Notes: a model not told the origin generated them from the letters alone. Positions 48,986 to 58,549 are shown, counted from the stretch's first letter. The stretch: DNA of 64,000 nt from Oxalobacteraceae bacterium (GCA_947374865.1 CANCDR010000009.1:1-64000), one strand, 5' to 3'. Program-made: numbers and translations.

Positions 48986-49765
48986 GTGAGGTTTGCCAGC
49001 CTGGGTAGCGGCAGTGAGGGTAATGCACTGCTCATCAGCAGTGCTGCCGACAGCGGTGCTGCAGGTACCCATGTCATGCTCGACTGCGGCTTTAATATCC
49101 GTGAAACCGAGCGTCGCTTAGCGCGCCTCGCGCTTCTGCCGAGTGACATCAACGGCATCGTCGTCACCCATGAACACGCCGATCACGTCGGCGGGGTATT
49201 CAAATTTGCCCGCCGACACCGCATTCCGGTCTGGCTGAGCTTCGGCACCTTTCAGTCTGCCCGCAGCGACAGCAAGGACGTGATGCTGCATTTCTGTCGT
49301 GATGCCGAGTTATTCTCAATCGGCGAACTCGAACTCTCTCCATACACCGTACCGCATGACGCGCGTGAACCGCTACAGTTTGTGGCCAGCGATGGTCAGG
49401 TTCGCCTCGGTGTGCTCACCGATGCCGGTCATGCGACGCCCCACATGATCAGCGCCCTCGGCGGCTGTGATGCCCTGATGTTGGAATGCAATCACGATCG
49501 TCAGCTGCTGGCGCAGTCGGTCTATCCGCCCTCGCTCAAGCAGCGCATTGGCGGCATCTACGGGCATCTGGCAAATGAAACGGCGGGTGATATTCTATCC
49601 AGGCTGGATCGCTCTCGCCTACAGACCGTGGTCGGGGCGCATCTGAGCAAACAAAACAATACGCCTGAACTGGCCCGCGCAGCGATCAGCGCGGCATTGA
49701 AGGGGGCATCGACCGAGGTGATGATCGCCTGTCAGGAACAGGGATTTGATTGGGTGAGAGTGTAG
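48986..49765 (+). CDS. Metallo-beta-lactamase-fold hydrolase
   Basis: A 259-residue MBL-fold protein of the YycJ/VicX-like group, starting 'MRFASLGSGSEGNALLI' from a GTG codon with AAGGGG upstream. The metal motif is 'VVTHEHADHVGGVFKF'; further ligands are in 'LGVLTDAGHAT', 'LECNHDRQLL' and 'VVGAHLSKQNN'. Some relatives have nuclease activity. The gene starts 27 bases after bamC and is probably in the dapA-bamC transcript. Confidence 0.9.
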   Translation: MRFASLGSGSEGNALLISSAADSGAAGTHVMLDCGFNIRETERRLARLALLPSDINGIVVTHEHADHVGGVFKFARRHRIPVWLSFGTFQSARSDSKDVMLHFCRDAELFSIGELELSPYTVPHDAREPLQFVASDGQVRLGVLTDAGHATPHMISALGGCDALMLECNHDRQLLAQSVYPPSLKQRIGGIYGHLANETAGDILSRLDRSRLQTVVGAHLSKQNNTPELARAAISAALKGASTEVMIACQEQGFDWVRV

Positions 49766-49800
49766 AACGATTCTGATCAATGCGTAAGGCACATGGCTTA

Positions 49801-51345
49801 TCAGCTTGGTCGCTGCAAAGGCGCGGCGGTCTGCTCGCGGATTAGCTGGCCAAGGAACGCTGCGAATTCTGTCACATCTTGGCCCGAGCTTGCGCTTTCA
49901 AGCGCCGCCATGTACTGCTTACGCCGTTCCACAGGTACGACTGTCCACACATAGCCTCCTGACACCAGCATTGCATTCATCAAGAAACGCCCCAAGCGGC
50001 CATTGCCATCCATGTAGGGGTGAATATAGACAAAGTAGAGATGACCCAATACGGCGCGAGCTCCCGCATGCGGCTCTGCTGAAATCAATTCAAAAAGCAC
50101 AGGCATGCAGTCACGGACGGCCTCTTTTGAAAGCGGCACATGCATTGCGCCACGAATATAGACTTGGTCATTTCGCCATCCGGCCAGGTCGCTGGGCTCG
50201 AGCAGGCCTGCCTGAACACTCGGACTAAAAAGCGCTCGATGCCAGCTGCTAAGTGCATCTCGTAGGTCATACAGGGGGGTTGGACTGTTCAGCTCGCGTT
50301 GAATAAATTCCGCGACTTCGGTGTGCGCTGCAAAGTATCCCTTAGCAGCCATTCCATTACGTGCGTCCTTATCTTGCCCCTCGGGGTCCCAGTTACCCAA
50401 GCGCACCTGCTCGATGAGTTCTGGTGTGACTTGGTAACCTTCGATTGATAAGGAGTGGTAGGCATCGCTTACGTACCGGTCCTCTAAGTCCTTGAGTGCT
50501 GCTGCGATGTCGGTGGGTCGGGCCGCGGGCTCAGGCAGATTACTAATCACTACTTCACGAATTTTTTCCCACAGAGCACGAAGGCGTTGCACATAGGGCG
50601 ACTCAGGCCGTCCACCTGGCAATGCAGGTGGCGCCACATCAAAAGGGGAATTTTCGACGACGACGTAGTCCGCGCTTTTCATTGTGCTGATGATGGCGTT
50701 CGCATGTGCGGTGCGACCAAGCGCGCGAAACGCGCCGGCCAGCCGGCCGGCAACGACCGAATGCGAGCCGTTCAGTAGTACCGATAACAGCGCAGTTAAA
50801 TCTTCGACCTGGCTTAGTGCAATGCGTGAGGCCATAGCCTGTTGCCGAAAGAATCCGCCACCAACGGCCACTAGAGCTGGCGCCAATTCGGCCAGTCGTA
50901 ATCCCCCTTCTTCAGGTGCATCCCTGGAGGACAGCAGCGCGGGAGCTCGATACAAGAACAGCGAGCAATTATGCGGTAATGGAACCAACTGGTTATGGCC
51001 GCTTTTCGTCCATATTTGCAACTGGTGCGGAAGCGACCTTTCACCTGAACGTAGTTGTAAGGACTGCTCAGGGCTTAGGTGCCAGTCATCGCCGAAACGC
51101 TCATCGCAATAGCCACTAACGAAATTGCGGATGCCCGCGAACCAGGCAGCTGTGCTCCCAAGTGGCTCGCCTGGCCTGCTCGGTAGGTACCAGCCTTTGA
51201 GCACTTCTTCCAAGAATCCACTTTTTACTAAGCGAGCTTTGTGCGTGCGGGAAAGTTGTGCGCTGCGAATGACTCGCGCACCTTGGTTTTGCAACATTGC
51301 CAGTTCGGCGAGTGACTGCGCTAGTTTCTCGTTTGGCGTTGCCAT
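49801..51345 (-). CDS. Fic-domain AMPylase-type protein with winged-helix-like N-terminus
   Basis: A 514-residue Fic protein. The catalytic loop 'HPYMDGNGRLGRF' starts at His442. The self-inhibitory helix motif (S/T)xxxE(G/N) is 'SLSIEG' with Glu302, on the N-terminal side of the same chain, so activity should be auto-inhibited. Residues 8-60 ('ARVIRSAQLSR', then 'LVKSGFLEEVLKGWYLPSRP') look like the winged-helix DNA-binding domain found in AbiEi-type antitoxins. It would transfer AMP (or another group) to a target protein. It stands alone between core genes, behind a 24-bp iteron array that may be its operator. Confidence 0.88.
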   Translation of the reverse strand: MATPNEKLAQSLAELAMLQNQGARVIRSAQLSRTHKARLVKSGFLEEVLKGWYLPSRPGEPLGSTAAWFAGIRNFVSGYCDERFGDDWHLSPEQSLQLRSGERSLPHQLQIWTKSGHNQLVPLPHNCSLFLYRAPALLSSRDAPEEGGLRLAELAPALVAVGGGFFRQQAMASRIALSQVEDLTALLSVLLNGSHSVVAGRLAGAFRALGRTAHANAIISTMKSADYVVVENSPFDVAPPALPGGRPESPYVQRLRALWEKIREVVISNLPEPAARPTDIAAALKDLEDRYVSDAYHSLSIEGYQVTPELIEQVRLGNWDPEGQDKDARNGMAAKGYFAAHTEVAEFIQRELNSPTPLYDLRDALSSWHRALFSPSVQAGLLEPSDLAGWRNDQVYIRGAMHVPLSKEAVRDCMPVLFELISAEPHAGARAVLGHLYFVYIHPYMDGNGRLGRFLMNAMLVSGGYVWTVVPVERRKQYMAALESASSGQDVTEFAAFLGQLIREQTAAPLQRPS

Positions 51346-51374
51346 ATTGACACTCTAATCTGCGTAATTTCACT

Positions 51375-51494
51375 AAAATGAACTTGTGCAATAACACGAA
51401 TATTAAGCTCAACTATATCACTAATATTGTGTTGTGCAATAATTCTAATATTACGCTTCGTGAAATCGCCAATATTGTGTTGAGTTGGTACTGA
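51375..51494. repeat. 24-bp iteron array upstream of the Fic gene
   Basis: AATATT recurs at 51399, 51423, 51447 and 51471, exactly 24 bases apart, with a degenerate unit at 51375 (AAAATG). Alternate units are more alike, so the array can also be seen as two 48-base repeats (51384 and 51432, both opening TTGTGCAATAA). There is no unique spacer, so this is not CRISPR. The region is far more AT-rich than its surroundings and ends 30 bases before the Fic start, as expected for a cooperative operator. Confidence 0.8.
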
Positions 51495-51656
51495 TCGATG
51501 GCCAACAAATATCCTCTTATCCTCAGCTGGCGCATGCACCTAGCTGAGCAGGGCATCACTCTGAGTTTCGAACGGAAATACCTGTTCGACTAAGCTGCCG
51601 ACATCGGCCTTCGTTGAGATACGCGACGATTACCACAAACACGTAAAGCCAGTGCC
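51495..51656. other. Intergenic stretch without a recognisable gene
   Basis: No supported gene. A short plus-strand frame (ATG 51498 to TAA 51593) has no ribosome-binding site or recognisable family. The stretch may be residual sequence of the element that brought in the Fic gene. Confidence 0.4.
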
Positions 51657-51708
51657 CTAAAGAAAAAATCCCACGAGGTCATCACATTTTGACGACTCGG
51701 CGGGATTT
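51657..51708 (-). terminator. Long hairpin with T-run, minus strand
   Basis: AAATCCC pairs with GGGATTT, and inside it GAG/CTC and GTCA/TGAC continue the stem with small internal loops. On the minus strand it runs into six T, then CTTT. It would be a second terminator beyond the one at 51742-51772, insulating the Fic region from the lipoprotein transcript. Confidence 0.6.
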
Positions 51709-51741
51709 GGGGGCCAACTGAGAAGTTAGACCTTAAGACAT

Positions 51742-51772
51742 AAAAAAAGCCGACCCGAAGGTCGGCTTTTTA
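51742..51772 (-). terminator. Intrinsic terminator of the small lipoprotein gene
   Basis: A 12-bp stem built on GCCGACC / GGTCGGC with flanking A/T pairs, a TTCG tetraloop on the minus strand, and a long T-run. It is close to symmetrical and could work in both directions. Confidence 0.9.
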
Positions 51773-51789
51773 TTGCAAATAATCGACGA

Positions 51790-52002
51790 TTATTTAGCAG
51801 CTGGAGCAGCAGCGGCTGGAGCAGCGGCAGCTGGAGCAGCAGCGTCAGCAGCTGGAGCAGCGGCTGGAGCAGCAGCTGGAGCTTCAGCAGCAGGAGCTGG
51901 AGCAGCGACTGGTGCAGGTGCAGGTGCTGGAGCTTCTTCTTTCTTACCGCAAGCAACAAGAGCCAAAGCCAACAGGGATGCTAACAAAAGTGATTTTTTC
52001 AT
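51790..52002 (-). CDS. Small Ala/Pro-rich lipoprotein
   Basis: A 70-residue lipoprotein: signal peptide 'MKKSLLLASLLALALVACGK' with lipobox LVAC (Cys18), then a charged KKEE and about 45 residues of nothing but Ala and Pro with an occasional Val, Glu or Asp. The DNA of the tail is a repeat of GCAGCTGGAGCA-like units, so its length probably varies between strains. It has its own terminator. The function is unknown; a spacer or cell-wall-spanning role is a guess. Confidence 0.75.
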   Translation of the reverse strand: MKKSLLLASLLALALVACGKKEEAPAPAPAPVAAPAPAAEAPAAAPAAAPAADAAAPAAAAPAAAAPAAK

Positions 52003-52239
52003 GGTATTCCTTCAATATATTGTCAAAGTGTAGTGCGATGAATAATTACCGGTAATTATCGCTCGATTAGGGCACCTTCGTCAGATATCCGCCTTTTCAA
52101 AGCGCAGCAACATAACGAAAGATTCCTAGTTCGCGATTATAACTACTTTTTTTGCAATATGGCACCGCAAAATGCGAATTTGTCAGGACTTTGTAAGAAA
52201 AACTTCAAAACGTCCGTCGAAACATGATTCTGGCCATCC

Positions 52240-53370
52240 TCATGCGGTAGATTTCAGCATGATCCATGCGTCCTGGTACCAAATATAAAGCGATTCCATG
52301 ACATCTTCGGACACCGCTGCCACCTGTGACGCATTGAGCTCACGGCTATCCGCCAGCAGGGCCAGGCTGAGCAGATCGGCGCGTCCGACAGCGAAGGACT
52401 CACCGTTGACGAACACATGTTTGCCGCGATAGAGAAGCTGCGTTTTACGCGATAGCTTGACGCCATGCTTGGCTGCCAGCTGGCGAAATTTGGCCGGCGA
52501 GAGATCGCGCACCGGATCATCGAAGGTGACGCTGGCCTTGGGCTCGCTTAAATACTCACCGAGAAAAATACTGATATCGTCGGCCGAAAATTGCACTTTA
52601 TTGAGCTGTTCGGTCACCTTGGCGAGCATGGCCTTGCTAATTTCTGCCGGGTGACTGGTCACGGTGAGATCCGGATCGGCATAGCGGCCCGGCAGATCGA
52701 TCGAATCGCCCATGAACTGCAGGAAGGCCTCACCGAGCTCTTGATGCGAGGGTGCGCGAAAGCCGATCGAGTAGGTCATGCATTCGCCCACGGCCACGCC
52801 CTCATGCGCATAATGCGGTGGCAGATAGAGCATATCGCCCGGCTGCAGAACGAATTCTTCTTCGGCTTTAAAATCACGCAGGATTTTCAAGGGCACATTG
52901 TCGACGATGCGCAGATCCGTTTGTGCGCCAATCCGCCAGCGTCGCTCACCTTGCGCCTGCAAGAGAAACACGTCATACGAATCGACATGCGGCCCAACGC
53001 CGCCACCGTCGGTGGCGTAACTGATCATCAGATCGTCGAGCCGCGCGTCGGGCAAAAAACGAAACTGACGCAGCAGGGCATCGGCCGCATCCTCATGCAG
53101 ATTGACGCCTTGCACCAGCAGTGTCCAGGCTTTTTTGGCGAAGGCCGGCAGCTTGGTCAGTGGGCCGGATTGCATCTGCCACTGCTGGTTAAAGTAGCTC
53201 ACCAGTCGCGATTCGACATCCTCCCGTGCGGCCAGATCGACTAAGGCCTGGCGCGATAAAATCGGCGCAAATTGGGGGATTGCCTGACGGATGAGTAGCG
53301 GCTTTTTATGCCAGGTGTCGCGTAAAAATTCTTGTGGCGTCAAGCCGCCGAGCAGGGTCAATTTTTTCAT
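52240..53370 (-). CDS. roxA: Cupin/JmjC-type ribosomal oxygenase (RoxA/YcfD-like)
   Basis: A 376-residue Fe(II)/2-oxoglutarate oxygenase of the YcfD family, which in E. coli hydroxylates an arginine of ribosomal protein uL16. The iron-binding HxD is in 'GVGPHVDSYDVFLLQAQG' and the distal His in 'LYLPPHYAHEGVAVG'. A C-terminal winged-helix dimerisation region follows. ATG 53370 gives the family start 'LLGGLTPQEFLRDTWHKKPL'; the longer in-frame extension upstream lacks a ribosome-binding site. Confidence 0.9.
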   Translation of the reverse strand: MKKLTLLGGLTPQEFLRDTWHKKPLLIRQAIPQFAPILSRQALVDLAAREDVESRLVSYFNQQWQMQSGPLTKLPAFAKKAWTLLVQGVNLHEDAADALLRQFRFLPDARLDDLMISYATDGGGVGPHVDSYDVFLLQAQGERRWRIGAQTDLRIVDNVPLKILRDFKAEEEFVLQPGDMLYLPPHYAHEGVAVGECMTYSIGFRAPSHQELGEAFLQFMGDSIDLPGRYADPDLTVTSHPAEISKAMLAKVTEQLNKVQFSADDISIFLGEYLSEPKASVTFDDPVRDLSPAKFRQLAAKHGVKLSRKTQLLYRGKHVFVNGESFAVGRADLLSLALLADSRELNASQVAAVSEDVMESLYIWYQDAWIMLKSTA

Positions 53371-53508
53371 GGTCTCATTATATCGTGCGCGCCGACTTGT
53401 CAGCTGAATGGAACAATGCGGGAACAATACGGGAACACCGCACCGGATCATGACCCGGGACGGATTGAACCAGTATAATGACGCCACATTTTAACGAAAG
53501 GACGCAAA

Positions 53509-54054
53509 ATGAAGATCGCCAAGGATACCGTTGTCACCGTGAAGTACTCGCTTTCGGATGCCCAGGGTAATTTGATCGAAGAAGGCGCCGAGCCCATGGT
53601 TTATCTGCATGGTGGCTACGAAAATACCCTGCCAAAAATTGAAGAAGCGCTGGAAGGAAACATCGCCGGCTTCGACACCATCATTCACGTTGAACCGGAA
53701 GATGCGTTCGGTGAATACGATGCCTCACTGGTGAAGGTTGAAACCCGCGCGAGCCTGCCTACGCCGCTTGAAGTCGGCATGCAGTTTGAAGGTTTGCCGG
53801 ATGGGGGATCCGATGAGGATGCCGTCATTTTTACCGTGACTGATATCGCCGATGATAAAGTCGTCCTCGACGGTAATCACCCACTCGCGGGTACGGCATT
53901 GCGTTTCAGCCTGAACGTACTCAGCGTGCGTGCCGCTAGTGATGAAGAAATCGCCCATCGTCACGTACATGGCGCACATGGCCATCATCACGGGGATCAT
54001 GACGACGACGAGTCCAGCGACGGTGATCACTTTCGCAGCCACCCGATTCATTAA
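53509..54054 (+). CDS. slyD: FKBP-type peptidyl-prolyl isomerase SlyD
   Basis: A 181-residue cis-trans prolyl isomerase and metallochaperone. The FKBP domain opens 'VVTVKYSLSDAQGNLIEEG' and contains 'YLHGGYENTLPKIEEALEG'; the inserted IF chaperone domain follows near residue 70. The last 35 residues are His/Asp-rich ('HRHVHGAHGHHHGDHDDDES'), the nickel/zinc-binding tail used in hydrogenase or urease maturation. A TATAAT at 53474-53479 is a likely -10. Strong terminator after the stop. Confidence 0.95.
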   Translation: MKIAKDTVVTVKYSLSDAQGNLIEEGAEPMVYLHGGYENTLPKIEEALEGNIAGFDTIIHVEPEDAFGEYDASLVKVETRASLPTPLEVGMQFEGLPDGGSDEDAVIFTVTDIADDKVVLDGNHPLAGTALRFSLNVLSVRAASDEEIAHRHVHGAHGHHHGDHDDDESSDGDHFRSHPIH

Positions 54055-54072
54055 TCGAATCTTTGCTCGTGC

Positions 54073-54114
54073 AATGCTGAGTGCCCGTTATGCGGTCCTC
54101 AGCATTTTTTTTGC
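54073..54114 (+). terminator. Intrinsic terminator of slyD
   Basis: AATGCTGAG pairs with CTCAGCATT, the inner loop pairing further, followed by a run of eight T overlapping the stem end. It lies 18 bases past the slyD stop. Confidence 0.9.
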
Positions 54115-54115
54115 C

Positions 54116-54160
54116 TTAGTGGCGTAGTGCTTGGTGGCGTAGTGCTTATTGGCGTAATTT
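54116..54160. repeat. 15-bp tandem repeat array over the mutS stop codon
   Basis: Three 15-base units (TTAGTGGCGTAGTGC, TTGGTGGCGTAGTGC, TTATTGGCGTAATTT). On the minus strand the unit at 54146-54160 encodes the mutS end K-L-R-Q-stop. The two further units repeat that end, the last offering an in-frame TAA at 54118-54116. Confidence 0.85.
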
Positions 54161-56824
54161 CTTGAGCTGATACAAAGCGTCCAGCGCTTCCCTTGGTGAG
54201 AGCGCATCGGGGTCGATATCGTCTAGCGCTGCGGCGAGTAGGCCATCCGTTGGCGCCGCCTCGGCTACCGGTACATGGGTCGGCGCAGCAAATAAATCAA
54301 ACTGCGGAGTGACCGACAGCGACTGCGTTTCCAGCAGGCTCAGATGTTTGCGCGCTGCGCGGATCACCGTTGCCGGTACGCCCGCCAGCTGTGCCACCTG
54401 CAAGCCATAACTCTGGGAAGCCGGGCCAGCCTGCACCGCGTGCAGAAAGACGATGCTGTCTTTGTGTTCGACTGCCGACAAATGCACATTGGCCGCCGTG
54501 CTGTGATTTTCCGGCAGCTGGGTCAGTTCAAAATAATGCGTGGCAAATAAGGTAAAGCTCCTGGTCTGCTCGATCAGATGGCGTGCGATCGCCCAGGCCA
54601 GTGCCAGACCGTCAAAGGTCGATGTGCCGCGCCCGACTTCATCCATCAAGACCAGCGAATGTTCGCTCGCACCGTTGAGAATGGCCGCCGATTCGGTCAT
54701 CTCGACCATGAAGGTTGAGCGGCCACCGGCCAGATCATCGGCGGCACCAATGCGGGTAAAGATGCGATCGATCGGCCCGATCGTGGCACTGGTCGCAGGC
54801 ACAAAGCTGCCGACATAGGCCAGCAGGGTAATCAGGGCGACCTGGCGCATATAGGTGGATTTGCCGCCCATATTCGGGCCGGTGATGAGCAAGAGTTTGC
54901 GTTCGTTAGTGAGCACGCAGTCGTTGGCGATAAAGCGTTCGATGTGATTTTCGACCACCGGATGGCGACCTTGTTCGATCTCCAGCATGGGCGACGCGAC
55001 CAGCTGCGGCGCGCACCAGTGATGGCGCAAGGCGTGCTGCGACAAGGCGACCAGGGTATCGATTTGCGCGAGAGCCTGCGCAATCGTCTGCAGCACCGGA
55101 ATGTGCGGGGCCAGCTCGGCCAATAGCTGATCGTAGAGCAGTTTTTCGCGCGCCAAGGCGCGGTCTTGCGCCGACAAGGCCTTGTCTTCGAAGGCTTTTA
55201 ATTCCGGCGTGATGTAGCGTTCCGCATTTTTGAGGGTCTGCCGACGGCGGTAATCATCCGGTACCTTATCGGTTTGTCCGTGGGTGACTTCGATATAAAA
55301 GCCGTGCACTTTATTGTATTCGACGCGCAGATTGGCAATCCCGGTACGCGCCCGTTCACGCGTTTCCAGGTCGAGCAAATACTGGCCGGCGTTTTCCGAC
55401 AGACCGCGCAATTCATCCAGATCGGCGTCATAGCCACGCGCGATCACGCCGCCGTCTCGCACCATGGCGGCCGGCTCCTGGGTGATGGCGCGTTCCAGGT
55501 AATCGATACAGTCCAGTGGCGGGGATAGCATGCCGTGCAAGCTGATGAGTAAGGGCGCCTCGGCATCGTCGCAGCACAGACTTACATAGCGCTGCACGGC
55601 GGATAACTGCTGCAAGCCATTGCGCAGACCCGCCAGATCGCGCGGTCGGGCCGACAATAAAGCCACGCGGGTGGTGATGCGCTCAATATCGGGAACTGCC
55701 GAAAGGGTGGACGACAAACCAGCGCAGGCGTCGGTGCGCAGCAGGGCATTGATCGCAGCATGACGGGCTCTGGCGATCGACTGATCACGTCGTGCATGAT
55801 GCAGCCAGTGGCGCAATAAGCGCGAACCCATGGCGGTTTTGCAGTGGTCAAGCAGCGAAAATAAAGTCGGGCCACTGCCTTGTTCGGTATGGCGTAAGGT
55901 TTCGGTGAGTTCAAGATTACGGCGTGTTGCGGCATCCAGACCGATGAATTCGTTTTCTGTTTCGGCCACCAGGGTACGAACATGTTGCAGTCCCTTGCCC
56001 TGGGTCGTCTGGGCATAGCGTAGCAGGGCGCCGGCAGCGCCGTAGGCCGGACCAAGATGATCGGCGCCAAAGCCATTGAGAGAACTGACAGCGAGTTGCG
56101 CGAGCAGGGATTTTTCACCCTGATCGACATCAAAATGCCAGACCGGGAGCAGGGTGGCGTTACTGATCACATCGCTGATAAATAAATCCTGCGGATTGGC
56201 AGCGCTGAGAATTTCAGCCGGCACGATGCGTTCGATTTCCTGCTTCAGACGCGCCTCGGCGGCACTGGCTTCGACAGAAAATTCCATCAGCTTCAAGGCG
56301 CCAGAAGCCAGCGTGAGCCAGGCCAGTCCGACGGTGATGTGCTGACGTTGCGCGCGCTTTTGCGCGTGCATACAAATGGCCAGCAGAGGGCGTTCGGATT
56401 TTTCTGGCAGCAGGTCGGTATCGGTCAGGGTGCCTGGCGTGATCACGCGCAGCACCTTGCGTTCGACCGGGCCTTTGCTGGTCGCCGGGTCGCCAATTTG
56501 TTCGCAGATGGCGATCGATTCGCCCAGTTTGATGAGCTTGGCCAGGTACTGCTCGACCGCATGGAAAGGTACGCCGCACATCTTGATCGGATTACCGTTA
56601 GAGGTGCCGCGCTGGGTCAGCGTAATGCCTAGCAGTCGCGATGCTTTTTCTGCGTCGGCAAAGAACAATTCGTAGAAATCGCCCATGCGGTAAAACAGCA
56701 GCATGTCGGGATGCTCGGCCTTGATACCGAGATACTGCAGCATCATCGGCGTGTGCTTTTGCACCAGCAGGCTGGCGTCGGGGTGACCGTCGGGCGCGGT
56801 ATTCAGTGCAGAAGATGACGCCAA
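54146..56824 (-). CDS. mutS: DNA mismatch repair protein MutS
   Basis: An 892-residue mismatch-recognition ATPase. The mismatch-reading Phe-x-Glu is in '[18 protein letters not shown]'. The Walker A motif is '[17 protein letters not shown]', followed by '[14 protein letters not shown]' and Walker B '[16 protein letters not shown]'. A C-terminal tail of about 90 residues including the tetramer-forming helix '[18 protein letters not shown]' closes the protein. The last codons lie in a 15-bp tandem repeat. Convergent with slyD. Confidence 0.98.
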   Translation of the reverse strand: MASSSALNTAPDGHPDASLLVQKHTPMMLQYLGIKAEHPDMLLFYRMGDFYELFFADAEKASRLLGITLTQRGTSNGNPIKMCGVPFHAVEQYLAKLIKLGESIAICEQIGDPATSKGPVERKVLRVITPGTLTDTDLLPEKSERPLLAICMHAQKRAQRQHITVGLAWLTLASGALKLMEFSVEASAAEARLKQEIERIVPAEILSAANPQDLFISDVISNATLLPVWHFDVDQGEKSLLAQLAVSSLNGFGADHLGPAYGAAGALLRYAQTTQGKGLQHVRTLVAETENEFIGLDAATRRNLELTETLRHTEQGSGPTLFSLLDHCKTAMGSRLLRHWLHHARRDQSIARARHAAINALLRTDACAGLSSTLSAVPDIERITTRVALLSARPRDLAGLRNGLQQLSAVQRYVSLCCDDAEAPLLISLHGMLSPPLDCIDYLERAITQEPAAMVRDGGVIARGYDADLDELRGLSENAGQYLLDLETRERARTGIANLRVEYNKVHGFYIEVTHGQTDKVPDDYRRRQTLKNAERYITPELKAFEDKALSAQDRALAREKLLYDQLLAELAPHIPVLQTIAQALAQIDTLVALSQHALRHHWCAPQLVASPMLEIEQGRHPVVENHIERFIANDCVLTNERKLLLITGPNMGGKSTYMRQVALITLLAYVGSFVPATSATIGPIDRIFTRIGAADDLAGGRSTFMVEMTESAAILNGASEHSLVLMDEVGRGTSTFDGLALAWAIARHLIEQTRSFTLFATHYFELTQLPENHSTAANVHLSAVEHKDSIVFLHAVQAGPASQSYGLQVAQLAGVPATVIRAARKHLSLLETQSLSVTPQFDLFAAPTHVPVAEAAPTDGLLAAALDDIDPDALSPREALDALYQLKKLRQ

Positions 56825-56936
56825 TGCAGTCTCCTGATCAAGCAGAAATGGGTGGTGCAGATTGTAATAGATTTAAGCCTCGGCGCGGCGTCCATGCACA
56901 GGCATACGCACATGCACAGGACGCCGATGCTAAAAC

Positions 56937-58292
56937 TTAGCGGCCCCGGCCGCCGGAGCGCCGTGGTGCTGCCGGCCGCGCTGCGCCCTGGTCGCCCGAA
57001 GGACGCCCCGGACCCTGCGATCGGGCTGGTGCGCCGCCGGTGCGTGCACCTGCTGAGGCACTGCGTGGCTGACTACGCCCACCGCCACCGCCGCTCGGAC
57101 GATGACCCTGAGTGCGCAGCTGGATCGGCTGCGGCTTGGCATTCGGATCCGGCACGAAGCCTTCGACGATTTCGCTCGGTAGGGTGCGCTTGATGAGTTT
57201 CTGGATATCCTTGAGCATATCGAGTTCATCGACACACACCAGCGACACCGCTTCACCGGTGGCACCTGCACGACCGGTACGGCCAATGCGATGCACGTAA
57301 TCTTCTGGCACATTCGGCAAATCGTAATTCACCACATGCGGCAGCTGATCAATGTCGATACCGCGCGCGGCGATGTCGGTGGCGACTAATACCTGCAGCG
57401 TGCCGGTCTTGAATTCTGCCAGCGCCTTGGTGCGCGCCGATTGGCTCTTGTTACCGTGAATCGCCATGCCGGTAATACCGTCCTTGGCCAGCTGTTCGAC
57501 GAGCTTGTTGGCGCCGTGTTTGGTGCGCGTAAAGACCAGTACCTGGCTCCACTTATTGGTATTGATCAGGTGAGCTAACAGCGGATGTTTTTTGTCGCGG
57601 TCGACCGGATGAATCTTTTGCGCGATGATTTCCACTGTCGAATTGCGTCGTGCCACTTCGATCATGGCCGGGGCATTAAGCAGGCCATCGGCGAGGGCCT
57701 TGATTTCTTCCGAAAAGGTGGCCGAGAATAATAAGTTCTGACGTTTTTTCGGCAGCACTGCCAGGACTTTTTTGATGTCCTTGATGAAGCCCATGTCGAG
57801 CATGCGGTCGGCTTCATCGAGCACCAGAATTTCGACATTCTTCAGATTGACGGTACCTTGTTGCATGTGATCGAGCAGGCGGCCAGGTGTAGCGACCAGA
57901 ATATCGACGCCATGCTTGAGCATTTTGATTTGCGGATTAATCCCGACGCCGCCAAAGATCACGGTTGAGGTTAATTGCAGATATTTGCCGTAGGTACGCA
58001 CGCTTTCTTCGACCTGCGCGGCGAGTTCGCGCGTTGGTGTCAGCACCAGTGCCCGAATCGGACGCTGTGCGGTGTTGTTGAGCGGTGCGGCGGCGCCGCT
58101 CGAAAGCAGGTGCAAAATAGGTAAGGTAAAGCCGGCAGTTTTACCGGTGCCGGTCTGGGCGCCGGCCAGCAAATCGCCACCGGCTAGCACGGCGGGAATC
58201 GCCTGCGCTTGAATTGGGGTAGGCGTGGTGTAACCTTCATCGTTGACAGCACGAAGAAGCGCATCGGACAAGCCGAGTTGAGTAAATGACAT
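56937..58292 (-). CDS. rhlE: DEAD-box RNA helicase RhlE
   Basis: A 451-residue ATP-dependent RNA helicase of the RhlE group. The Q motif is at the start ('[16 protein letters not shown]'), motif I '[15 protein letters not shown]', motif II '[14 protein letters not shown]', motif III 'FSATFS', and motif VI '[13 protein letters not shown]'. The C-terminal 70 residues are Gly/Arg/Pro/Ser-rich and disordered, ending 'RRSGGRGR', likely RNA-binding. ATG 58292 is the family start; the longer frame to 58325 is unlikely. Confidence 0.95.
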   Translation of the reverse strand: MSFTQLGLSDALLRAVNDEGYTTPTPIQAQAIPAVLAGGDLLAGAQTGTGKTAGFTLPILHLLSSGAAAPLNNTAQRPIRALVLTPTRELAAQVEESVRTYGKYLQLTSTVIFGGVGINPQIKMLKHGVDILVATPGRLLDHMQQGTVNLKNVEILVLDEADRMLDMGFIKDIKKVLAVLPKKRQNLLFSATFSEEIKALADGLLNAPAMIEVARRNSTVEIIAQKIHPVDRDKKHPLLAHLINTNKWSQVLVFTRTKHGANKLVEQLAKDGITGMAIHGNKSQSARTKALAEFKTGTLQVLVATDIAARGIDIDQLPHVVNYDLPNVPEDYVHRIGRTGRAGATGEAVSLVCVDELDMLKDIQKLIKRTLPSEIVEGFVPDPNAKPQPIQLRTQGHRPSGGGGGRSQPRSASAGARTGGAPARSQGPGRPSGDQGAARPAAPRRSGGRGR

Positions 58293-58498
58293 ATGAACTT
58301 TAAAGAAGGATCGGCCTGTCGCCACAGTGGGCGCCAGTCGCAGGCAAACGGATTAGAATGCAGGAGGTCAGAAGAGACAGCGGCCAGATGACTGGACTAA
58401 GAGCCGCATGGCAGAATTATAGCAGTGCTTTGCCAGGACGACCATGCAATCCTGATTTAAAGCTTCATGCGCACGCAAAATGACCTGCAAGGATGGCG

Positions 58499-58549
58499 CA
58501 AAAAAATAGCCGAAAAAATGGCCCGAAAAAATAGCCCACCAAGGCAGGC
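58499..58549 (-). terminator. Intrinsic terminator of suhB with repeated T-tracts
   Basis: On the minus strand GCCTGC and GTGGGC form a 6-bp stem (two G-T pairs) with a CTTG loop, then TATTTTTTCGG. The T-tract block is repeated about every 12-13 bases three times (T runs at 58530-58525, about 58518-58513 and 58506-58500), as if the tail of the terminator had been tandemly duplicated. Confidence 0.65.

Noticed and set aside
51375-51494. CRISPR array
   Set aside because: Repeats are adjacent 24-bp units with no unique spacers and no cas genes nearby.
51321-51539. Minus-strand frame reading 8-residue repeats (NI-x6) across the iterons
   Set aside because: The peptide periodicity is simply the 24-bp DNA period; there is no ribosome-binding site, it overlaps the Fic start in another frame, and the opposite strand gives an equally repetitive frame.
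51726-52033. Ala/Gly- or Leu/Gln-rich frames over the lipoprotein gene
   Set aside because: These are the other frames of the 12-base repeat; only the frame with a signal peptide and lipobox is credible.
56852-57193. Plus-strand frame opposite the end of rhlE
   Set aside because: Arg/His-rich shadow of the Gly/Arg-rich helicase tail.
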